DNA of 25,336 nt from a virus: positions 1-25,336 of IMG/VR virus record IMGVR_UViG_3300010885_043499, one strand, 5' to 3'. Each line of letters opens with the position of its first letter. Positions within the stretch are counted from its first letter, which is position 1. Of the stretch, positions 7,801 through 13,333 are shown piece after piece. The notes under the pieces were generated by a model. That model was given only the letters and a program-made list of their open reading frames with translations. It had not been told where the DNA came from and searched no databases. A program made the translations under genes and the position numbers.

Positions 7801-9261
7801 TACTGATCTTGGACCCGTTTGCCGTTCTGGTTGCGCACGGCGACCTGCTTCAAGTTTGACAGCCATCCCGTAAAGTTGATTTGCGGCGTCATTTATCTCA
7901 TCATTTCTCTGACCGCCCCCATATAGCAATCGGTTCTGACCACCGTCCGGTGCTTCTATATCTAGTCGTTGCAGTTCCCCGTCAGCGTTAAAAAACGGTT
8001 TTACTTTGTAGCCGTCGCGCTCCCAAATACCATCTGAGTTTTTTGTCCAATTGTTATCAAGTACAATTTGTGGTTCACGAACCGCTTTGGGTTTTGCTGT
8101 AGGACGACGAGGTTTGACTACTTTTGGTTCAATCTGCGGTTTTGGTTTTGCTTCTTGTTGAGTTGGTGCTTTCGGTGTTTTGGATGTTTCAACAACTGCA
8201 CGACGGCGACGACGGGCTGGTGCTTCACCTGTTCGTGGCGCACCGGGTTGTTCAATCTCGCGATCCATACGTCGTTGTTCTGATTCTCGTAAGTTACCGT
8301 TACCCCTTGGTCGGTCTGCTTGCCTTCTTCGGGCAGGACGAGCAGGAGCGTTGCGCCGTTTCAATTCTGCCATTACACGCTTGTAATCATCGCTGTCACG
8401 ACCGTCTGTTGTATTCTCTAATTCATCGCGCATTTCTTCTAAAACATTTAGGGGTTCAGCAGCAAGAAGATTTCCTCTGTTGCGAGCCGGACGAGCAGGC
8501 GCTTCACCTGTTCTTGGTGCGCCCGGTTGATCAATTTCGCGATCCATTCTTCGTTGCTCTGATTCGCGTAAGTTTGGTGCACGCCTTCTGCGAGCAGGAC
8601 GAGCAGGACGAGCAACAGCATTGCGTCGTTTCAGTTCTGCCATTACTCGTTTGTAATCATCGCTGTCTCTTCCACCAGTAGCATTTTCTAGTTCGTCACG
8701 CATTTCTTCTAGAACATTTAGTGGTTCAGCCTCTAGAAGGTTCCTATCGTTACGAGCAGGACGAGCGGGAGTTAATTCTCTTGGAGTGTCAGGTGTGTCA
8801 ACCGATGGTGGTCGTGCGACAACAGTTCGCCTACGAGCACCACGAGGACTAGGAGCATCTCCGCCATCCAATCTTTCAGCAACACCACGCAAACCTTGCT
8901 CAAGACGACCAGCGCCACCGCCTTCGGGATTTAAGCGTTGCAGAATTCTTCGTTCACGACGAGCAATACGACGACCCCTACGAGCATCATCAATACTTTC
9001 TAGGCGTTGACCAATGTCGGATATTTGGTTTGCAATCCGACGGGCTACACCCCATCCACACGATCTGCCAAAACGGTCAGTTATTTGACCACCGTAACGA
9101 GTACCAACCGGGCATCGCCATCCACCGCGACGATTAGTCCCAGGAATGGAAAGACTTGGATCCCACAGGGCACGAACAGCCTTAACTTCGTAAGCCATAG
9201 TTGACGTGTTTCGTTCGGTGAGAAACGATTTTGCTTTAAAGTCAACGTTGTTCTGAAGCAT
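4810..9261 (-). CDS. Giant tagged head-region protein (1483 aa), repeats and coiled coils
   Basis: Residues 1-137 are the shared tag: F-K-A at 8-10, E-V-K-A at 25-28, W-D-P-S-L-S-I-P-G-T-N-R-R-G-G, then C50 and C68 in the C-P-x-G...T-D...C module, a helix (71-90), an Arg-rich stretch and G-L-R-G-V-A-E-R-L-D-G-G. Residues 166-350 hold two ~90-aa tandem repeats in a basic, Ala/Pro-rich linker. Around 405-465, 507-560 and 728-785 are three small W-rich segments that look related. Residues ~560-700 and 840-1190 are mainly helical and charged, probably coiled coil. The C-terminal ~250 residues form a globular, Tyr/Phe-rich domain (G-Q-Y-V-W-A-R-V-G-F at 1361-1370; S-H-Q-E-W-I at 1422-1427) that I cannot name. 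GAGGAAG at 9271-9277 supports the start. Function is unknown; an internal head or ejected protein is inference. Confidence 0.85.
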   Translation of the reverse strand: MLQNNVDFKAKSFLTERNTSTMAYEVKAVRALWDPSLSIPGTNRRGGWRCPVGTRYGGQITDRFGRSCGWGVARRIANQISDIGQRLESIDDARRGRRIARRERRILQRLNPEGGGAGRLEQGLRGVAERLDGGDAPSPRGARRRTVVARPPSVDTPDTPRELTPARPARNDRNLLEAEPLNVLEEMRDELENATGGRDSDDYKRVMAELKRRNAVARPARPARRRRAPNLRESEQRRMDREIDQPGAPRTGEAPARPARNRGNLLAAEPLNVLEEMRDELENTTDGRDSDDYKRVMAELKRRNAPARPARRRQADRPRGNGNLRESEQRRMDREIEQPGAPRTGEAPARRRRRAVVETSKTPKAPTQQEAKPKPQIEPKVVKPRRPTAKPKAVREPQIVLDNNWTKNSDGIWERDGYKVKPFFNADGELQRLDIEAPDGGQNRLLYGGGQRNDEINDAANQLYGMAVKLEAGRRAQPERQTGPRSVPRNLRREAPRKGVDVGKVPQGFREVGEGRWESRDWRVQQDVDRNGNPVGLTAQSQLRPREVVSGKDWDELVAKINRAERIHAELQRGDADAILADADRGRAREKGKEVDLDKILELNERQSFVQYMHSRILREQRLDIINDSDNYPSDRKRLEIKAREAKARIIDSDARLERIQGAINSGLLQENDYIQLRKTGVNASRKVKVSELKALISSHRDGWQEVLDQVGRRSSIDPNNAATSKSGGWTRGPGTIMTHENGDIIDKAIRGKWFVVYGRHGETKTGFDNREDAIAWHKENVLNAAGNRSAKEQPEFERFLGRLPPYFNLSEDDKRGMVKVFDREKKVELRLLGGRAENLPEFREWADKQSKEFRRLRTKAMREELERAKRGLQFEIDLQNRTRLVDPDARKQAFSNIATLGARVEMMQSAILILDPDREDIDAPFLTPLNVPNPNQAEIDRLTVERAQAERDLNDLERRGARDVEVRAAQRRIDEVANRIGNLQDLRPRDAQGNVVTRTPLPTETPSALVFKPAEIKVAKLSPENEKIVEDLLLEIREPKNLQEFGRHVDEMIFNDNQGRMAAEREYHQLLQGIIEKYRNNPRVNLQEAISAARLMYIRQNGDTDKRTLEQSLAADRLEVARLWALLKNPATLDRESERVARAQTIAKRMERIARREQVLQNYDLFDREIDKAVKRVEQGLNFNPDAPGVVKPLDADVAKKIKSQINIAIKRRSSKNAEYMKERYGSAKKPFEDMTPEKWRAMPADAKKRYLEQAYGHSKIKGANGRLYNAVATVRVGASIYVSVQFNEIDANGRVIRSVGESGRTINVSSGYVKNDTMFIRSKLDRGADIQTIYNQHAFLYLKSIGVTKAKVSPAVQDGQYVWARVGFKNGDLPRARLQSFEKALYFYENFGAGGLINSSAEYFRIKSMVDQTIAGKGFSHQEWIFAIDDPANDKIRREFVKHWFITNAPLPKGDFSFSKNKIGGTAPRVRRARAAPRGNA
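8212..8766 (-). repeat. Two tandem ~90-93-residue repeats inside the 1483-aa gene
   Basis: Protein residues 166-257 and 256-350 repeat each other: A-R-P-A-R-N, L-N-V-L-E-E-M-R-D-E-L-E-N, D-S-D-D-Y-K-R-V-M-A-E-L-K-R-R-N, then L-R-E-S-E-Q-R-R-M-D-R-E-I and Q-P-G-A-P-R-T-G-E-A-P-A-R. The unit is 90 codons, with three extra codons in the second copy. Codons have diverged more than the amino acids. A partial third copy (L-R-E-S-E to E-P-P-A-Q) lies in the 920-aa gene at 15410-15490. Confidence 0.9.
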
Positions 9262-9265
9262 TTAT

Positions 9266-9562
9266 TTAATCTTCCTCATTTTTGAGCATTGATAGTTCTT
9301 CTGTAAACAGTTCAAGAAGTTCTTTGCTGAAAGGTCTCGGTGGTGCTTCGTCGGCAAAATTCATGGATGATTCATACCAATAGTAAACTGGATCAAAGTC
9401 ACTTTTTGCTTCATTTAAAAGTTTTACAAATAGTGAATCTTTGTTTTTTAAAATGTTTCTTATTGATTCGGCGATTGGTGATTTTCCAGTTACCAAAAAT
9501 TTCTTTCCGTCATACGAAAGAATGAATCTGCTTCCTTTTGCGAACCAAATTGATTTGATCAT
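9266..9562 (-). CDS. Small protein (98 aa), member of a small-partner set
   Basis: No named family is recognised. It opens with a likely beta-hairpin (I-W-F-A-K-G-S-R-F-I-L-S-Y-D-G), then F-L-V-T-G-K-S-P-I-A-E-S-I-R-N-I-L-K, and ends in a helix S-K-E-L-L-E-L-F-T-E-E-L. The middle motif resembles F-L-V-I-K-K-G-S-P-D-R-A-N-L-E-G-I-L in the 98-aa protein at 13032-13328. The ATG overlaps the stop of the 1116-aa gene (ATGA). The stop lies just before the 1483-aa start, and the ribosome site for that gene falls inside this ORF. Tight coupling to two large tagged proteins suggests a dedicated partner (inference). Confidence 0.78.
   Translation of the reverse strand: MIKSIWFAKGSRFILSYDGKKFLVTGKSPIAESIRNILKNKDSLFVKLLNEAKSDFDPVYYWYESSMNFADEAPPRPFSKELLELFTEELSMLKNEED
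9271..9277 (-). promoter_or_regulatory. Shine-Dalgarno of the 1483-aa gene
   Basis: Minus-strand GAGGAAG lies nine bases before the ATG at 9261, inside the 3' end of the preceding small ORF. It is one of the best ribosome sites in the window. Confidence 0.7.
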
Positions 9563-12500
9563 CTGATTCCCTCCAACATTAGATTTATGAATGCGTCAGT
9601 TTTCATAATGTTAACCCTATTCTCCACAACCCTTTTCCTTTGAGCAATACTGACGCGAGCATTACCAATATCATCAGCATCCTCAAATCGCTGAGCGAGG
9701 TAATCAGCAGCGCCTAGGGGTTTAAGAACTGCCTGCATGTCATAATGCCATTGCTCAAGTGTTTTTTTAAGTTCTCTTGCAACTTGTGCTTTTGCGGTAG
9801 ACACGCTCATACCTCCGTCAACCAAGGATCTGAATTGATCCTTGTAACCACTCATGACATCGGAATCAAGACCTCGGTATTCTCCGTTTAGGAGATAATT
9901 TTTCATTTCCTCTGGTGTGTCTGGTTGTTGGTAAAACCCGCGACCAAAGTCAATCGGTAATGCTCCATTACCTCTAAAAACCATTCCGTTTCCAGGATGT
10001 CTATCGTGGGCACCCATTATGGCGTTAAGTAATCCCGCGGCGAGACGCGACTCCTTGTCTGTGATCGCTCTCGCTCCACCATTAAAGTCTCCTACGTCGG
10101 CTGCTACCCCATCAGCGAAGTTCGGACCTAATTCAAGGATGATTGCTATTGATACGCCACCTCCTCCGTCGTCTTCTTTCATAATTCTTCCATGACCGTG
10201 AGCGAACCCCATTTTTTCGGCAAGGGCTGCACCGAGCAATTCTGCATGGTTTGCCCCATTACCAAATTGTCGGTCTGCGGGTTTTCTCAGATAGCCGCGA
10301 CCATCTATTGACCCATCGTCTCCAATAAACAAATGGAAACTGGGATTTGCGCCACCAGTTCCAGCATAATAACTTATGTAATCAACACCTGAGTCTTTCA
10401 GTTTTTTGAGAACCTTTTTGTCGTCGTCTGTTAGTGGGCTTACTTTAGTACGAGACCTTTTGATTCTTCCCATGAGTGACTCTAACTTCGCGTAATCTGC
10501 GTCTGTTACAGGACCATTAGGGAACATGGCTTTCGCTAGGGCGCTTCTTCTTTCAATGTCGCCAAAAGGATCCAATATGAAATCTGATCGTTTACGCAGA
10601 ACAGCGTCAAGAAATCTGTCTGGAATATCATTCAGCGGTCCTTTGTATGCGAGGGCTTCTGCTTCTGTTTGTATTCCTTTATTTCCCACTTCAACTTCTT
10701 TGAAAAGTTCACCGTTTGCCATTTTGGGCAGTCGTTTTTCGTGACGATCTTTTGCTTTGTTGAGAGGTTTAACATTTTCCCCCCACATACCTCTAGGTGC
10801 GTTTCGTCCATCTGTCGGTGCCGGAGGTGTTGAAGGTGTTGGCGAACTTGGCGAACTTGGGGTTTCAGGATCTCCACCCATTTGATTTAAAATATTTTCA
10901 AAATCACCCAAGTAATCGTTTAACGCTCTTTGACCTTGCGGACCTTCGTACCGTTGTTCTACTATTTGACCAGTAGCGCTATTGCTGGCGTAGAAACCAC
11001 GGAATTTTCCGTTTTCTTTTGGAATTAGTGTAATTTCCCAGTTTCCTTTTTTCCATGATGTTGAACCGTTGCGTGCGTTTACGGCGTCCCAGCCTGCTCC
11101 ACCAAAATCTGGAATTTTTTCAATTGCCTGTCGTGCTGGTGCTTTTGGATTTGCTTCAGGGCGACGAGCGCGATTTGCGTTTGCCACTGCCACTTGTCGG
11201 AGTTTTCGTTGTTGTTCGCTAAGTTTTCTTAACTTAGCGAGGTCGCCAGCAGCAACACGCTGACCCAACCCTCTTATCATCCTGTGCTGTCCTCTTAATT
11301 CATCTTCAATGTTTTCCACACGAGCAATCAAATCGGCAATTCTGTCCGGGTCAACTGCTTTGGGTTCGCGCAAAATTGCTTTAACCTGTTTGTCAAATTT
11401 GTCACTAAAAACGTGGTTGGGGTCGCCATCTATCTCTCTGTTTGCGTTGACTACAGCCTCACGGGCTGCTTTTAATTTGGTTCGGTCAGCCAACACCCTT
11501 CTCGCTGCTGGCTTAACAGGTTTTGCTGGTGCTGGTTCTGGAACATCATCAGGTGTTGGTTTACGTGTTGCGCTACGAGCGGCACCTGCTGTTGTTGCCT
11601 TCTTACGACGACCACGGTTGTTTCTTGGGCGGCGAGCCTGTGGTGTTGGTGGTTCAAAGTCTTGCGGTGCGCTACGACCGTGTGCATCTTTCCAAGCGTC
11701 ACGAAGGTTTGGTTTGTTGATTGCATACCATTCGCGTCGTGTCAACATTCCTGCGTTTGCACCGCCAGCACGAAGTTCACGAACACGCTTAGCGTATTCA
11801 TCGTATTTTCGTAATACGTAAGGTTTAAAATCTTCTGACGCGTTTGCGTCTGAGGCTTCTCGTGCTGTGAGCACATCAACATCTTCTGTTTGTGGTACGA
11901 CTCGTGGTCGTGCCTGTGGGCGTCGTTGCCCTGCTGGTGCTGGTCGGCGTGCAGGGCGTGGTTTAGGCTTAGATGTTGGCGCTGTTTCGGGGATGACATC
12001 ACGACGACGATTTTGTGGTACTCGTGTTGAAGGTGCATCTACTTCTGTCTGTTCGTCACCTTCTCGCCTTCTGCCACCAAACTCAGCATTTATCACTCTT
12101 CCAATGTTGCTTGCATTCCAGACGTCAGCAGCGCGTGGTCTACCCCTACCGCGAACCCTTTGTGGTTGCGGTGCATCCCCACCATCAAGACGATCAGCAA
12201 TACCGCGTAAGCCACCCTCAACACGACCAGTCTCAGGAACCCCACCAAGCCTTCTCATCATTCGTGCATTACGACGATCAAGACGACGCTTTCGCTTGTC
12301 ATCGTCTCGTTGTTCTAAGCGTTCACCGATGTCGGCGATTTGGTTTGCGATACGGCGGGCAACACCCCAACCACAAGAACGACCGAACCTGTCGGTGATC
12401 TGTCCGCCATATCTTGTTCCCACAGGGCATCGGAAACCACCACGACGATTAGTGCCCGGAATAGAAAGACTTGGATCCCAAATTGCTCGTACACCTTTGA

Positions 12501-12909
12501 TTTCAAAGTTGAAAGATGATTGGGTTTGATCAGAAATAAATGACGACGCTTTAAAAGTCAGCACATTTCTGAACTCTGAGTTTGAAAACTCTGATAGCAA
12601 AACCTCTGATATAGACAGAACGGGAAGGTTTTTGGTTTCCACAATTTCCGTTTTCAGCGATGTGAGACTGGCAACTTTTTTCTCTATCCCTGATCCCGAC
12701 GGGCTTGGACCTTCAATAATTTTTGATGAGTCCATTGTCTGAATTAGTTCAGGTTTGGTTACTGGTGTTTTACCGTATTCTTGACGGAGCATCACAGCGA
12801 GTTCTTTGGCGTCTTCGGTCATCGGTTTGAAGGTGGATCCTTCGGGGGTCGTTGAAACAACCATAAATGGTGTGTTGTCACGATTTTTGATAATGAAAAC
12901 TAGGTTCAT
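9559..12909 (-). CDS. Tagged head-region protein with C-terminal kinase-like domain (1116 aa)
   Basis: Residues 1-~110 are an extra N-terminal part resembling the separate small ORFs (M-N-L-V-F-I-I-K...P-F-M-V-V, then A-K-E-L-A-V-M-L). The shared tag follows at 118-245: F-K-A at 119-121, E-I-K-G at 136-139, C161 and C179. Basic, Pro-rich linkers and a helical part (470-580) lead to a small W-rich domain (605-670) and a Pro/Ser linker (680-700). The C-terminal domain is kinase-like: pre-kinase motif L-N-D-I-P-D-R-F-L (759-767), candidate Lys876 (Y-L-R-K-P), Glu890, catalytic loop D-R-H-P-G-N (969-974) and metal-binding I-D-F-G (986-989). D-R-H-x-x-N with I-D-F-G is closest to PI3/4-kinase-like folds; the substrate (protein or lipid) cannot be told. 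GGAAAG sits upstream of the ATG, and its stop overlaps the 98-aa ORF. Confidence 0.87.
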   Translation of the reverse strand: MNLVFIIKNRDNTPFMVVSTTPEGSTFKPMTEDAKELAVMLRQEYGKTPVTKPELIQTMDSSKIIEGPSPSGSGIEKKVASLTSLKTEIVETKNLPVLSISEVLLSEFSNSEFRNVLTFKASSFISDQTQSSFNFEIKGVRAIWDPSLSIPGTNRRGGFRCPVGTRYGGQITDRFGRSCGWGVARRIANQIADIGERLEQRDDDKRKRRLDRRNARMMRRLGGVPETGRVEGGLRGIADRLDGGDAPQPQRVRGRGRPRAADVWNASNIGRVINAEFGGRRREGDEQTEVDAPSTRVPQNRRRDVIPETAPTSKPKPRPARRPAPAGQRRPQARPRVVPQTEDVDVLTAREASDANASEDFKPYVLRKYDEYAKRVRELRAGGANAGMLTRREWYAINKPNLRDAWKDAHGRSAPQDFEPPTPQARRPRNNRGRRKKATTAGAARSATRKPTPDDVPEPAPAKPVKPAARRVLADRTKLKAAREAVVNANREIDGDPNHVFSDKFDKQVKAILREPKAVDPDRIADLIARVENIEDELRGQHRMIRGLGQRVAAGDLAKLRKLSEQQRKLRQVAVANANRARRPEANPKAPARQAIEKIPDFGGAGWDAVNARNGSTSWKKGNWEITLIPKENGKFRGFYASNSATGQIVEQRYEGPQGQRALNDYLGDFENILNQMGGDPETPSSPSSPTPSTPPAPTDGRNAPRGMWGENVKPLNKAKDRHEKRLPKMANGELFKEVEVGNKGIQTEAEALAYKGPLNDIPDRFLDAVLRKRSDFILDPFGDIERRSALAKAMFPNGPVTDADYAKLESLMGRIKRSRTKVSPLTDDDKKVLKKLKDSGVDYISYYAGTGGANPSFHLFIGDDGSIDGRGYLRKPADRQFGNGANHAELLGAALAEKMGFAHGHGRIMKEDDGGGGVSIAIILELGPNFADGVAADVGDFNGGARAITDKESRLAAGLLNAIMGAHDRHPGNGMVFRGNGALPIDFGRGFYQQPDTPEEMKNYLLNGEYRGLDSDVMSGYKDQFRSLVDGGMSVSTAKAQVARELKKTLEQWHYDMQAVLKPLGAADYLAQRFEDADDIGNARVSIAQRKRVVENRVNIMKTDAFINLMLEGIR

Positions 12910-13031
12910 TGTTTACTTTCCACATTTGTGAAGATATTCAGCAAACCATGCAAATCTTGAGGTTGCAATATCGCTACTTTAAAATGGTATCACTAAGTGG
13001 GCGATATTAATTTTAGGTTGCTGTAAATGTA
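12910..13031. other. Intergenic segment with inverted and direct repeats
   Basis: AATATCGC (12967-12974) and GCGATATT (13001-13008) are perfect inverted repeats, flanked by direct copies of AGGTTGC (12960-12966 and 13015-13021). The palindrome CACTAAGTG (12991-12999) lies in between. No T-run follows, so it is unlikely to be a terminator; an operator or a processing structure is possible. Most other gene junctions in the cassette have no gap, which makes this one stand out. Confidence 0.4.
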
Positions 13032-13328
13032 TTATTTGTTATCTAGTTTTTTGTGCCCCAAGGCAACTAGAAAATTATCAATTTTATCCTTATTGGAACC
13101 CTTGTACTCAAGTATTTCGGCATTACGGTACGAGTACCCGTGCAATATGCCTTCAAGGTTCGCCCTATCTGGCGAGCCCTTTTTAATTACCAAAAATTGT
13201 TCATTATCCTTTTTATCTGAATCTTTATCCTTTGAGTAATACCGAATAATTCCTTTATCGTCCTCAACTATGACAAGTGGTTCTACCTGAACTAGTGGGT
13301 CTTTGGATGTGATGATCGCTGCTCTCAT
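13032..13328 (-). CDS. Small protein (98 aa), member of a small-partner set
   Basis: No named family is recognised. It opens M-R-A-A-I-I-T-S-K-D-P, has a likely beta strand P-L-V-I-V-E-D-D, a Lys/Asp-rich loop, then F-L-V-I-K-K-G-S-P-D-R-A-N-L-E-G-I-L, and ends D-K-I-D-N-F-L-V-A-L-G-H-K-K. The layout (N-terminal hairpin, F-V...S-P...L helix, C-terminal helix) is like the small proteins at 9266-9562 and 17808-18125. It starts five bases after the 920-aa stop, with AGGA a little upstream, and precedes the 1116-aa gene across a 122-base gap. Its role is unknown. Confidence 0.75.
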   Translation of the reverse strand: MRAAIITSKDPLVQVEPLVIVEDDKGIIRYYSKDKDSDKKDNEQFLVIKKGSPDRANLEGILHGYSYRNAEILEYKGSNKDKIDNFLVALGHKKLDNK

Positions 13329-13333
13329 GGTTC

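Noticed and set aside
8124-8681. 185-aa open frame on the plus strand
   Set aside because: It is antisense to the repeat-rich, Arg/Ala-coding part of the 1483-aa gene, whose composition keeps opposite frames open. It has no ribosome site and no recognisable domain.
9910-10647. HipA toxin kinase as a specific name for the kinase-like domains
   Set aside because: The D-R-H-x-x-N and I-D-F-G pattern fits several kinase-like families, and no HipA-specific motif or HipB-like partner is seen, so only kinase-like is claimed.
11867-12529. 220-aa open frame on the plus strand
   Set aside because: It is antisense to the tag and linker of the 1116-aa gene; its Arg/Ser/Pro-rich composition mirrors the real coding strand. 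All supported genes are on the minus strand.
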